A stretch of DNA of 64,000 nt, from assembly GCA_001054945.1 (NCBI GenBank), contig JVKJ01000005.1, positions 620,001 through 684,000 of the forward strand, in the 5' to 3' direction. Source of the DNA: Corynebacterium falsenii. GTDB taxonomy: Bacteria; Actinomycetota; Actinomycetes; Mycobacteriales; Mycobacteriaceae. A model generated the notes under the pieces. It ran no database searches. It saw nothing but the letters and a program-made list of their open reading frames with translations, and was not told the DNA's origin. How positions within the stretch are numbered: the first letter of the stretch is position 1; each line of letters starts with the position of its first letter. Below are positions 10,073-18,766 of this stretch, piece by piece. The translations under genes and the position numbers were made by a program.

Positions 10073-10313
10073 CGCAGGCCCACTTTCCGCAGGTTTTAAC
10101 TCAAGATCACGAAATTTCGCTAGTCGTTCGCAATCTTTCTAGTGCCTCGCCTAGCCATGCATTGTTGAACGGGACTAAAGTTAGGTGCGTTCCGGAAGCC
10201 ACGACGGAGAGAAGATTCCCATCGCCACGCTCGTGGCTCCCGCTTTAGCTAGTCATCTAAGGGCAATTCAGAGCCCTTGAGCTTGTAAGTAGTGCTGAGA
10301 GGCTGCAACGTTT
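10073..10313. other. Intergenic region between prfC and the first TetR gene
   Basis: No gene or strong hairpin is visible here. CTAG occurs several times between 10119 and 10252, which may be chance. GAGAGG at about 10297, ahead of the ATG at 10314, is the likely ribosome-binding site of the TetR gene. Confidence 0.3.
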
Positions 10314-10964
10314 ATGGCTGACAACTCCCCCCGACCGATCTATCGACACACACTTGACGTGGGGACGGAACCACAGGGGCTTCGCGATCGAAAGAAAGCC
10401 GCGACCCGAGCTGCCCTGGCTCGCGCGGCAGCGGACCTCATGCTGGAGGAAGGCGCGGAAGGCACCACGATCGCCAGCATCGCCCAGCGTGCCAATGTGA
10501 GTTCCCGCACGTTCCACAACTACTTCCCCCACCGGGAAGCCGCTTTCCTGTTCTTCATTGACAGCTATGTCGACCAGGTCATCCGATGGGTCGATGAGGC
10601 CGAACCAGGGCTGGCCACGACAGAGCTTCTGCGGCGTTTGGCCAAAGAAATCATGATTAATCCCGATGCGCAGTTCGCACCCGTGTCGCTGGTCTCCACC
10701 CTCGGCGAGCACCTCGGGCTGACGATGAGCCCCGAGGAATCTCAGGTACTTGTCGTCCTCTTCAGCAAATTGACAGCCCGACTCCGCGAGTACAACAACG
10801 GCGCACTGAGCATGCTCGAGATTCACCTTCTGCTAAACGCCACCATGGCCGTCATCAACGCCGCGACCGAGGTGCTCGAGGACGAAAATATCAACACCGG
10901 GCATTCATTCGAAGAGATGATAGATCTCGGCTTTGATCGGCTGGCAACGGGCTTCGAAAACTGA
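10314..10964 (+). CDS. TetR family transcriptional regulator (paralogue 1)
   Basis: This 216-residue protein has an N-terminal TetR DNA-binding domain: GLRDRKKAATRAALARAAA, then TTIASIAQRANVSSRTFHNYF as the HTH at about residues 60-80. The ligand domain is not recognisable at sequence level. It is a clear paralogue of the next gene (shared R-x-RKKA-x-TR and SxRTFHNYFxxR-x-x-AFL-x-F). No obvious target gene lies beside it, so ligand and regulon are unknown. Confidence 0.88.
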   Translation: MADNSPRPIYRHTLDVGTEPQGLRDRKKAATRAALARAAADLMLEEGAEGTTIASIAQRANVSSRTFHNYFPHREAAFLFFIDSYVDQVIRWVDEAEPGLATTELLRRLAKEIMINPDAQFAPVSLVSTLGEHLGLTMSPEESQVLVVLFSKLTARLREYNNGALSMLEIHLLLNATMAVINAATEVLEDENINTGHSFEEMIDLGFDRLATGFEN

Positions 10965-11030
10965 GAACGCCCACGTCGCACTCATCTTTTCCAGCCCCGT
11001 TGCACCCCCACTCACGGTTGCAACCCAGCT

Positions 11031-11066
11031 TTCAAGTGAAGCAAAACTTCATAGAGTGCGTATAAT
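11031..11066 (+). promoter_or_regulatory. Putative operator and -10 box of the second TetR gene
   Basis: TATAAT at 11061-11066 is a consensus -10. Immediately upstream lie overlapping inverted repeats: TTCA-AG-TGAA (11031-11040) and TGAAG-CAAAA-CTTCA (11037-11051). The second would cover the -35 position, as expected for repression or autoregulation by a TetR dimer. Which protein binds is inference. Confidence 0.45.
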
Positions 11067-11317
11067 ACATTTGCGCCCCGAGTGAATGAACGCAGTTCAA
11101 TGCCGTGAGCAACGGTATAGCCACGTTTCTTCTCCAGAGGCAACACCCACTGCATCTTTCGGGAGCATCTTTCCACCCACGACTGGAAAGTCCTGGAACT
11201 TGCACACCTTCACGAACACAACAACTCAACTCTCACCGCAGTGTGCCCCGCGGGTTTGGAGGGCTCCCTCCGGACCGCAGGACTCGGCTCGGTGAAACCC
11301 ACGAAAGCACATCACAC
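11067..11317. other. Leader region of the second TetR gene
   Basis: This is about 250 bases between the TATAAT box and the chosen TetR start. The TetR reading frame stays open back to GTG 11105, which would add 71 residues of low-complexity, non-TetR sequence. It may therefore be a long 5' leader or an unusual N-terminal extension. No riboswitch-like fold was recognised. Confidence 0.35.
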
Positions 11318-12076
11318 ATGCACGGCTCTTCAGCACATGACTCTGACGTACGCTCGCAGCAATCGAGGGGCACAGCTTTGCGTCCCCGAAACAATTTCGG
11401 GCAGCGGACTCCCGGACGCATCGCCAACCCCTGGGATGGAAGCGATGACGAACATAGCAACGGGGATATCAACCCCATCCACCGAGGCAGTCTCCGCGAA
11501 CGCAAAAAGGCTGACACGCGCCAGCGACTCGCCTACGCCGCGGTGGAACTGTGGCTCGAGCAGGGCGCTGAACTGACCACGGTCGCTGCCATTACCGCCC
11601 GAGCGGGAGTATCCACCCGGACTTTCCACAACTACTTCGCGCGCCGCGACGATGCCTTCCTCTATTTTGTAGAGGGCGTGTTTCACAAGCTCGCAGGATT
11701 GATCCGTCGGGCTCCCGCCGACCAGCCTGCCGTCACCATCCTCCGAGACATCCTCATCGGCGAGATCTACGACTCGACTGACGAGCTCGGCTCCGCCCGC
11801 AATCTGATGCACCTCGGCGAACACCTCTCACTGTCGCTGTCCCCGGAAGAAAAGTTCCGCGCGGCAAGCATGTTTGACGTGATGAGCGACGCCCTGCACG
11901 AGAAGGCTGACGGAAGGCTTACTCGCTTCCAGGCCCATATGCTCGTGCACCTCGCATTTACTGCTGCCTCCAGCGCGATCGAAACCTTTGATTCCCCCGA
12001 TGCAGGCTCAGACCGCGAACTCGATGATCTACTCAACGAGGCCTTCAGCATGCTTCAACAGGGCTTCAAGGCCTAA
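11318..12076 (+). CDS. TetR family transcriptional regulator (paralogue 2)
   Basis: This protein is 252 residues from ATG 11318. The first 55 or so are polar and poorly conserved. The TetR domain then follows (GSLRERKKADTRQRLAYAAV, TTVAAITARAGVSTRTFHNYF). It is paralogous to the gene at 10314 over the DNA-binding domain and first ligand-domain helices, including a shared LGEHL-x-L-x-x-S-x-EE segment. Start choice is uncertain because no ribosome-binding site is obvious and the frame is open to 11105. Confidence 0.85.
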   Translation: MHGSSAHDSDVRSQQSRGTALRPRNNFGQRTPGRIANPWDGSDDEHSNGDINPIHRGSLRERKKADTRQRLAYAAVELWLEQGAELTTVAAITARAGVSTRTFHNYFARRDDAFLYFVEGVFHKLAGLIRRAPADQPAVTILRDILIGEIYDSTDELGSARNLMHLGEHLSLSLSPEEKFRAASMFDVMSDALHEKADGRLTRFQAHMLVHLAFTAASSAIETFDSPDAGSDRELDDLLNEAFSMLQQGFKA

Positions 12077-12148
12077 TAACTTTAGGTTCCTCACACTCTG
12101 TTCGGCCCCAATGGGGTCTGCGTCACAGTCGAGCGTCACAATAGAACA

Positions 12149-12901
12149 ATGGATTCTGGAAACATGTGGGAGACCCTGCTAGGCGCTACCCTCACCATCG
12201 GCGGCTACCCCATTTTGTGGCGAGAGATCGTAGGGAACCTCTTTGGCCTGGCCAGCGCCATCGGCGGCATGCGTCGCGTCGTCTGGGCGTGGCCAGTCGG
12301 GATCATCGGAAACATACTCCTGTTCACTGTTTTCCTCGGAGGAGTCTTCCACACCCCGCAGAATTTGGATTTGTATGGCCAGGCTGGGCGCCAGGTGATG
12401 TTCCTTGCCGTCTCCGTGTACGGGTGGATCCAGTGGCGCCGAGCGAAGCGCTCCCCAACCTTCACCGAACCTGCGGACACAGACCCGAACCGCTCCATCG
12501 TGTCCGAGCCGCACGAGGATTCCGCGGCCGTTCAGCCCCATTGGGCGACCGCACGGCAGAGGATTGCGATGGTCGTGGTCGCGATCGTGGGCACAGTTGG
12601 CTTCTCCTTCATCTTCCAAGCCCTGGGTTCGTGGGGCCCGTGGGCAGATGCGTGGATCTTCACTGGGTCGATGCTGGCGACATTCGGCATGGCGCGCGGG
12701 TGGACCGAGTTCTGGCTGATTTGGATCGCCGTGGACGTTTTCGGGGTGCCGCTGCTGGTGAGCGCCGGCTACTACCCTTCAGCCATGTTGTACCTGGTGT
12801 ACGGGAGTTTTGTGTTGTGGGGATTCTTCGTGTGGCTGCGTGTTCAGCGCCACGACAATGCAAGTGATCAGGGCGACCGGAGTTCAGCTCGCTCGCGCTA
12901 A
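12149..12901 (+). CDS. pnuC: Nicotinamide riboside transporter PnuC
   Basis: This 250-residue membrane protein of the PnuC family takes up nicotinamide riboside for NAD salvage. Typical segments are WREIVGNLFGLASAIGGM, VWAWPVGIIGNILLFTVF, YGQAGRQVMFLAVSVYGWIQW and the late GMARGWTEFWLIWIAVDVFG. About seven membrane helices are seen, with a charged loop at about 88-130. An alternative ATG at 12164 is preceded by GGAAAC and would remove 5 residues. It ends 9 bases from the convergent enoyl-CoA hydratase gene. Confidence 0.88.
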   Translation: MDSGNMWETLLGATLTIGGYPILWREIVGNLFGLASAIGGMRRVVWAWPVGIIGNILLFTVFLGGVFHTPQNLDLYGQAGRQVMFLAVSVYGWIQWRRAKRSPTFTEPADTDPNRSIVSEPHEDSAAVQPHWATARQRIAMVVVAIVGTVGFSFIFQALGSWGPWADAWIFTGSMLATFGMARGWTEFWLIWIAVDVFGVPLLVSAGYYPSAMLYLVYGSFVLWGFFVWLRVQRHDNASDQGDRSSARSR

Positions 12902-12910
12902 TCCCGCCGC

Positions 12911-13942
12911 TCACTTCAGGAATTGACGCCACCGCTGCCCATCGACATCCTCCGTCGACGGTGGGAAGAACTGTGGAGCGTGATCCTTGTCCACCAGCAC
13001 GGCTCGGACACCCTCGCTGAAGTTCGGTTCGCGCCGCAGAGCCTTGGCCAGCATGAGCTCGTTTGCCAGCGCCGTCGGCAAATCCGTTTTGGCTGACCGC
13101 CGCAGCAGTTCGAAGGTTGCGACAACACTCGTGGGATTCGCCTGTTGGAGCGCTGCCGCGCAGTACTCCTGGACGTCCTGCTCCTCCTGATTGGCAGGGG
13201 CCGAGTTCAGCCGTTCTTCAATTTCAGACCATTCTTCACCTCTGAACAGCTCATCAATGGCCGCGGCGTGCTGCTTCAGGAATAACGGGCCGAGTTGGTC
13301 CCGTTCCTCCGGACTACCGACACAATCTGTGGCCAGGCCAGTAAACAGCATGTCCGCTGGCGTCTGGCGATAGCCCGTGACCCCCAGGAACAGTCCCATG
13401 GGCAGCGACCTGGTGCCGCCCTCCCCGCTCCGAGCATCGTCATGGTTGTCCTCTTCCATGGTGAGGTGGGTCAGAACATAGGACATCCCGACGTCTGGGA
13501 TGAATCCAATGGCGCACTCGGGCATTGCTGCCAGTGCTCGGGGTGTGATGTGGCGGTGGGGAACGTGAGCAGCCAGCCCCAGTCCCCCACCCATGACGAT
13601 GCCGTCGATGTGGGCGGTGATGGGTTTGGGAAAGGTAGCGAGGCGAAGATTAAGCCTGTATTCGTCCTCGAAGAATTGGTCACCCGGCGCGTATCCACTG
13701 GCAGCGTCGCTGCCTCGGACCCAACGGACATCTCCCCCGGCGCAAAAGGCTTTGCTTGAGGTGGAGCGGAGGGCGATACTGCGGATGGAATCATCGCGTT
13801 CCCATTCTTCAAGGGCGGAAGCGATTGCGGTGATCATGTCCGGAGTGAGCGAATTCAGGGCGTGTGGCCGATTGAGCTCAATGACGCCTATTGCTCCGTC
13901 TCTGCTACAGCGAACATTGTCGTCCATGGTGTGATCAGCCAT
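12911..13942 (-). CDS. Enoyl-CoA hydratase/isomerase family protein (3-hydroxyisobutyryl-CoA hydrolase-like)
   Basis: This 343-residue crotonase-fold protein has the oxyanion-hole segments AFCAGGDVRWVRG (about residue 66) and GIVMGGGLGLAAH (about 113). PECAIGFIPDVGMSYVL carries the acidic residue typical of 3-hydroxyisobutyryl-CoA hydrolases. The C-terminal half with FSEGVRAVLVDKD also fits that subgroup, which is longer than ordinary enoyl-CoA hydratases. It would act in valine or acyl-CoA catabolism. A central insertion rich in Glu, Asp and Gly lies near residues 165-175. Confidence 0.85.
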   Translation of the reverse strand: MADHTMDDNVRCSRDGAIGVIELNRPHALNSLTPDMITAIASALEEWERDDSIRSIALRSTSSKAFCAGGDVRWVRGSDAASGYAPGDQFFEDEYRLNLRLATFPKPITAHIDGIVMGGGLGLAAHVPHRHITPRALAAMPECAIGFIPDVGMSYVLTHLTMEEDNHDDARSGEGGTRSLPMGLFLGVTGYRQTPADMLFTGLATDCVGSPEERDQLGPLFLKQHAAAIDELFRGEEWSEIEERLNSAPANQEEQDVQEYCAAALQQANPTSVVATFELLRRSAKTDLPTALANELMLAKALRREPNFSEGVRAVLVDKDHAPQFFPPSTEDVDGQRWRQFLK

Positions 13943-13991
13943 AGGTCTATCGTTTCACCAATGCGCCACCAATGGGCTGGATCGCGGAGTT

Positions 13992-15050
13992 CTACTTCGC
14001 CTTTTTGCTAGCTTTCTTTGACGACTTCTTGCCCGCCTTTTTGGCCGCCTTCTTGCTGGTCTTTTTTTCGGCTTTTTTGTTCGACTTTGCGGCCTTGGAC
14101 ACTGTCGCGCGCTTTTTCGCAGCTTTTGTGGCCTTGCCTTTCTTCGTTGCTGGCGCGTCCTTTTTATCTGACTTGTCAGCAGCCTTCACAGGCTTGTCAG
14201 AGTCATCGGACTTCTTCTTGGATTTCTTTTCCTTGAGGGCCTTTTTCTCCAGCCCGGCGGCCACGTCGGGAACGTATTTGAACTCCGCGCGCGGCGGCCG
14301 CTGATACAACTTGGCCGATTCTGGCCGATCTGGCACCTCCGGCACGGTCCGTTCCACGTACTCCCAAGGAATGGTTTGAAGAATGTGGTTAATGACATTG
14401 ATGCGGGAGCGCTTCTTGTCTTCGCTCTCGACCGTGTACCACGGCGCGGATGGGATGTCTGTGTGCACAAACATCTCGTCTTTGGCGCGAGAATAGTCTT
14501 CCCACCGTGTAATTGTTTGCAAATCCATGGGAGACAGTTTCCATTGCCGCAGCGGGTCTTCCTGTCGGCTGCGGAACCTCCGCAGCTGCTCCTCGTCGCT
14601 GACACTAAACCAGTACTTTCGCAGGAGGATTCCATCCTCAACCAGCAGGCGCTCAAAGATGGGCGTCTGGTGAAGGAAGCGGCGGTATTCCTGCGTACTG
14701 CAAAATCCCATCACCCGCTCCACACCCGCGCGGTTGTACCAGCTGCGATCGAAGATCACGATCTCCCCTGCGGTAGGGAGCTTCTCCACGTATCGCTGGA
14801 AGTACCACTGTCCCTTTTCGCGCGAATTCGGTGCCGGTAGCGCTTCGATCCGGCACACACGGGGGTTGAGGTATTGGGTGATCCGCTTGATCGCCGAGCC
14901 TTTGCCGGCCGCATCCCGACCTTCCATCACCAATACCACGCGGGCCCCGGTCTGAACCACCCATTGCTGCATTTCGACAAGTTCGGCCTGAAGCCTCACC
15001 AGCTCATGCTCGTATGCCTTCTTCGACAACTTCGGTGGCTTCTTAGTCAT
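13992..15050 (-). CDS. ppk2: Polyphosphate kinase 2 with lysine-rich C-terminal tail
   Basis: PPK2 transfers phosphate between polyphosphate and nucleotides. The catalytic domain (about residues 8-262) has Walker A EGRDAAGKGSAI, then IVIFDRSWYNRAGVERVMGF (Walker B and lid) and MDLQTITRWEDYSRAKDEMF. Residues 265-352 are an extreme Lys/Ala/Ser tail built of KKA, KKS and KAAKK-like units, resembling histone-H1-like actinobacterial tails; ordinary PPK2 proteins stop near residue 270-300. The start at 15050 follows TAGACT and 8 nt, a leaderless-type arrangement, although AAAGG within the spacer could act as a weak ribosome-binding site. Confidence 0.92.
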   Translation of the reverse strand: MTKKPPKLSKKAYEHELVRLQAELVEMQQWVVQTGARVVLVMEGRDAAGKGSAIKRITQYLNPRVCRIEALPAPNSREKGQWYFQRYVEKLPTAGEIVIFDRSWYNRAGVERVMGFCSTQEYRRFLHQTPIFERLLVEDGILLRKYWFSVSDEEQLRRFRSRQEDPLRQWKLSPMDLQTITRWEDYSRAKDEMFVHTDIPSAPWYTVESEDKKRSRINVINHILQTIPWEYVERTVPEVPDRPESAKLYQRPPRAEFKYVPDVAAGLEKKALKEKKSKKKSDDSDKPVKAADKSDKKDAPATKKGKATKAAKKRATVSKAAKSNKKAEKKTSKKAAKKAGKKSSKKASKKAK

Positions 15051-15259
15051 AGCCCTTTAGTCTAGTGCCTCTAGGGGTTCACCCAGGCAAAGGCCTCGCC
15101 CACACCAACCCGCGTGCATTGGCCACATTGTTCAACATTTGACCAGGTAGTTCCCAATTTTTGGGTTTTGTGATTAACCCCATAGTTATTTGATTTCGCG
15201 ATTCTCCGCTGCGTTAAATGAAAGTCGGTTCATGTAAACAGAGTTTTTGGAGGAATGTC
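15051..15259. promoter_or_regulatory. Divergent promoter region, ppk2 / copper chaperone
   Basis: This 209-base region is shared by two divergent genes. It becomes AT-rich from 15150 to 15230. TTTTTGGAGGAATGTC at its right end is the strong ribosome-binding site that fixes the copper chaperone start at GTG 15260. No operator was recognised. Confidence 0.4.
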
Positions 15260-15892
15260 GTGAATCTTCGCCGTTTCGTCTTGGCCGCTTCCCTGCCACT
15301 CGCCGCAATCACTATGACTGCCTGCGGCTCTGCGCAAGACGGCAGCAATGGAAGTGACAAGCCAGCCAGCGCCTCGAGTTCCGCGAGCGCGTCGGCAGAC
15401 AACAAGGACGGCAAGGACGGCAAGAGCACCGCTCAGGACGGCCCCATCGCTCTTAAGGACGGCGTCGTTCGGGCGACCGAAGGCTCGAAGGACATGACGG
15501 CCGTGTTCGGTCAGCTAGAGAACACGTCCGACAAAGACGTCACGATCACAAGCTTCAGCAGTCCGGACATCAAGGCTGGTTCCTTTGAGATCCACGAGAC
15601 CGTTAATGGGAAAATGCAGCCGAAGAAGGGCGGGGTGAAGTTGCCCGCAGGTGGGCACGCCAAGCTGGAGCCCGGCGCCGATCACTTCATGATCATGGGA
15701 TTGAAGGAGCCTGTACCGGCTGGGTCGACCGTCACCCTCAAGCTGACACTCAGCGACGGCTCCACCAGTGAGATCAAGGACATTCCCGTTCGATCCATGG
15801 GTGCCGGAGACGAGGATTACGGGGACATGAGCAACCATGGCGGGCACGGCGATCACGCTGGCCACGGTGATCACGCTGAGCACCAGCACTAA
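15260..15892 (+). CDS. PCu(A)C family copper chaperone lipoprotein
   Basis: This 210-residue protein starts MNLRRFVLAASLPLAAITM and has a lipobox-like TMTAC near residue 22, so it is probably a membrane-anchored lipoprotein. A Ser/Ala/Lys/Asp linker leads to a PCu(A)C domain with the copper-ligand pattern H...M...H-x-M: SFEIHETVNGKMQ and DHFMIMGL. The last 24 residues are His/Gly/Asp-rich (NHGGHGDHAGHGDHAEHQH), a likely extra metal-binding tail. The family delivers copper to cytochrome oxidase. Only a few bases separate it from the DyP gene, so the two are probably cotranscribed. Confidence 0.9.
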   Translation: MNLRRFVLAASLPLAAITMTACGSAQDGSNGSDKPASASSSASASADNKDGKDGKSTAQDGPIALKDGVVRATEGSKDMTAVFGQLENTSDKDVTITSFSSPDIKAGSFEIHETVNGKMQPKKGGVKLPAGGHAKLEPGADHFMIMGLKEPVPAGSTVTLKLTLSDGSTSEIKDIPVRSMGAGDEDYGDMSNHGGHGDHAGHGDHAEHQH

Positions 15893-15912
15893 GGGTGCGT
15901 AGATACCTCGAC

Positions 15913-17250
15913 ATGACTGCATCGGACGAACGACCACCGCGCCGGTCCCAGCTTTCCCGGCGGGGTTTCCTCACCGGGCTCACTGGCCTGACTGCTGCCG
16001 TGGGCGCTGGTGGCCTGGCTGCCTGCGATACCGACCCCGCGCGGTCAGAACACCTAGATTCCTCGGCCGGCGACTCCCCCCGGATCATCACCTTCGACGG
16101 TGAACATCAAGCCGGGATCGCCACCGCGAGCCCAGCGGCCCTGAACATGGTGGGCTTCAACCTGAAGGACGGCGCGGACCGGAAGTCCCTCACCCGGCTG
16201 CTTCGCCTGTGGACCGAGGACGCACGCCGACTCTGCCACGGTGAAAACCCCCTGGGCAGCTTGGAACCGGAGATGACCACCGCGCCGGAAAATCTCACCA
16301 TTACCTGCGGATTCGGCGAGCCCCTGTTCAAGATCATCGACCAGCCCCAGCACAAGCCCAGCTGGCTGCACAAGATTCCGCAGTTCACTCAGGACAAGCT
16401 GATGGACCGGTGGGGGCAAACGGACCTTGTCTTGCAGATTTGCTCCGACGATCCCCTCATGTTGGCCTTCGCTACGCGGCACATGATTCGCGCTGGCGTC
16501 CAATATGTGGATACCCAATGGACACAGCAAGGGTTCAACAATGCGCCGGGGACCCAGAAGAAGGGGGAAACCCCCCGGAATCTCTTCGGTCAGAAGGACG
16601 GGACGGTCAACCCGCGCAGCGCGGCGGACTATGCCAAACACGTGTGGATCGACGATGGCCCCCGGTGGCTTCGCGGTGGATCCGCGATGGTGGTGCGCCG
16701 CATTCACATGAACCTGGACACCTGGGAGGTGTTGGACCGAAAGTCGCGGGAGGATTCCACTGGGAGGAGCTTGGAGACAGGTGCGCCGCTAAGCAGTGCC
16801 ACCGGCGATGAATTTGAGACGCCCAATTATGCCAAGGCCAATGACATCGGAATCCCCCTGATCAGCCCGCATTCGCACATGGCACGGGCAACCGCGCCGA
16901 AGGACCACCCCGAACAGCGGATCCTGCGGCGCCCGTTTAGTTATGACCTCCCCTTCGATCCGGCTGACATTCCCGCTCCCACGCCGTTTCAAAAGGACAT
17001 GGAAAGCGACGATGATGGAGGGAAGGATAAGCCCCAAGCACTGTCCAATTCCGGGCTCATCTTCTGTTGCTTTCAGAAGGATCCCGACCGACAATTCACC
17101 CCGATCCAGCGGCGGCTGGATGAGTCCGACCGGCTCAACCAATGGATCACGCACATCGGCTCCGCGGTGTATGCCATGGTCCCGGGCGTGAGTGAGGACG
17201 GTAAGGACGGCCGGGATACCTACTGGGGGCAGTCCCTGCTCGAGGGGTAG
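15913..17250 (+). CDS. Dyp-type heme peroxidase with Tat signal and lipobox
   Basis: This protein is about 445 residues. The N-terminus has a twin-arginine motif SRRGFLTGL followed by a hydrophobic stretch and LAAC, so export by Tat and lipid anchoring are both plausible. The catalytic GxxDG motif of DyP peroxidases is present as FGQKDGTVNP, with the partner region MVVRRIHMNLDTWE. Relatives include EfeB-type deferrochelatase/peroxidases. The start may instead be GTG 15895, six codons upstream; neither has a strong ribosome-binding site. Confidence 0.92.
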   Translation: MTASDERPPRRSQLSRRGFLTGLTGLTAAVGAGGLAACDTDPARSEHLDSSAGDSPRIITFDGEHQAGIATASPAALNMVGFNLKDGADRKSLTRLLRLWTEDARRLCHGENPLGSLEPEMTTAPENLTITCGFGEPLFKIIDQPQHKPSWLHKIPQFTQDKLMDRWGQTDLVLQICSDDPLMLAFATRHMIRAGVQYVDTQWTQQGFNNAPGTQKKGETPRNLFGQKDGTVNPRSAADYAKHVWIDDGPRWLRGGSAMVVRRIHMNLDTWEVLDRKSREDSTGRSLETGAPLSSATGDEFETPNYAKANDIGIPLISPHSHMARATAPKDHPEQRILRRPFSYDLPFDPADIPAPTPFQKDMESDDDGGKDKPQALSNSGLIFCCFQKDPDRQFTPIQRRLDESDRLNQWITHIGSAVYAMVPGVSEDGKDGRDTYWGQSLLEG

Positions 17251-17263
17251 GGCTGCGGAGGGG

Positions 17264-18724
17264 TTAGCACTCCGGGACGTTGACTCCCACGTTGGTGGCC
17301 AACCCGCCGCCAGCGGTCTCCTTGTACTTGGTGGACATGTCGGCACCCGTCTGGCGCATGGTCTCAATGACCTCGTCCAGGGTGACGTAATGCTCACCAT
17401 CCCCCCGCAGCGCCATCTTCGCTGCGTTGATGGCCTTACCGGCGGAGATCGCATTGCGCTCGATGCATGGGATCTGCACGAGTCCAGCAATCGGATCGCA
17501 AGTCAGGCCCAAGGAGTGCTCCATGGCGATCTCCGCAGCGTTGGCCACTTGGCGCGGGGTTCCGCCCAGCACTTCAGCGAGCCCGGCAGCAGCCATGGAG
17601 GCAGCGGAGCCGACCTCGCCCTGGCAGCCTACTTCCGCGCCGGAAATGGAGGCACGCTCCTTATACAGGGATCCCACGGCGCCCGCTGCCAACAGGAACG
17701 TGCGATCGGTGGCCTTCGCGTCTTCTCTGCCCTGCGGCGTGAACTCGCGAGCGTAGAACATCACTGCGGGAATGATGCCAGCGGCTCCGTTGGTGGGCGC
17801 GGTGACCACGTTCCCGCCGGCGGCGTTCTCCTCGTTGACCGCCAGCGCCACCAGGTTCACCCAATCTTCAGAGAATTCCGCTGTGCGCTGCGGGTCCTCT
17901 TGCATGAGCTGGTCGTACCACCTCTTCGCACGCCGCTTGACCAGCAGTGATCCGGGCAGTACTCCGTCCTGGGACACGCCGCGCTTATGGCAGTCCTGCA
18001 TCGCTTGGGAAATCGCGTCCAGGTTGATATCGATCTCTTCGTCGGTGCGTTGCGACTGCTCGCAACCGCGCTGCACCCCGGAGATCCCACCGCCGCCTCG
18101 CTCTGCGAGTTCGATGAGCTTCTGGCCCGAATCGAACAGCCAGTCCCCCGTCAACTCGTCCAGGGTGGGGATCTCCTCGGCGGTGCGGATGAACCCGCCG
18201 CCAATGGAGTAGTAGGTCTCCTTCCAGTCGCCCTCTGGCTCGGCATCGCCCGGCCCCTGCGCCAAGGAGGCAATCCCGGTGCCGGGGCCAGAGATGGCCT
18301 CCTGGGATTCGCCGATCACAAATGTCACGGCGTTGGTGTGGATAGAGCGCTGCACACCGGGTCGCAGCACGATGTCCTCGAAGCCACAGGTGATTGGCAT
18401 GGACTCATCCCCAGCGAGGTTGATGGTCCTGGTTTCGCGGATCTGCCGGATCCGCTTTTCCATGTATTCGGCATCAACCGTCGCCGGATCGCATCCGTCC
18501 AGCCCGAGGAGGCAGGCGCCCAGGGTTCCGTGCCCGGCCCCGGTGGCTGCCAGTGAACCGTAGAGAATGACGCACGCTGAGGGGTTATCCGGATTCTTCC
18601 CCTCGTCCTTCCACTTCTGCCGCGCCTTTCGGCCGAAATCTAGCCCGGCGCGCATCGGCCCCACGGTGTGGGAGGACGATGGCCCCACGCCAATCTGAAA
18701 AAGGTCAAAAACACTGACAGTCAT
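17264..18724 (-). CDS. sdaA: L-serine ammonia-lyase (iron-sulfur, single-chain)
   Basis: This 486-residue single-chain L-serine dehydratase deaminates serine to pyruvate. The N-terminal motif is SVFDLFQIGVGPSSSHTVGP. The C-terminal catalytic half has EVGCQGEVGSAASMAAAGLA and LTCDPIAGLVQIPCIERN, with cysteines expected to bind the [4Fe-4S] cluster. GGGGAG seven bases before the ATG supports the start. Its stop is 13 bases from the convergent DyP gene, with no clear terminator between. Confidence 0.95.
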   Translation of the reverse strand: MTVSVFDLFQIGVGPSSSHTVGPMRAGLDFGRKARQKWKDEGKNPDNPSACVILYGSLAATGAGHGTLGACLLGLDGCDPATVDAEYMEKRIRQIRETRTINLAGDESMPITCGFEDIVLRPGVQRSIHTNAVTFVIGESQEAISGPGTGIASLAQGPGDAEPEGDWKETYYSIGGGFIRTAEEIPTLDELTGDWLFDSGQKLIELAERGGGGISGVQRGCEQSQRTDEEIDINLDAISQAMQDCHKRGVSQDGVLPGSLLVKRRAKRWYDQLMQEDPQRTAEFSEDWVNLVALAVNEENAAGGNVVTAPTNGAAGIIPAVMFYAREFTPQGREDAKATDRTFLLAAGAVGSLYKERASISGAEVGCQGEVGSAASMAAAGLAEVLGGTPRQVANAAEIAMEHSLGLTCDPIAGLVQIPCIERNAISAGKAINAAKMALRGDGEHYVTLDEVIETMRQTGADMSTKYKETAGGGLATNVGVNVPEC

Positions 18725-18766
18725 CGCTTGACTCCCCGGATGCTCTGGTTATCGATAGTTGGTTTT

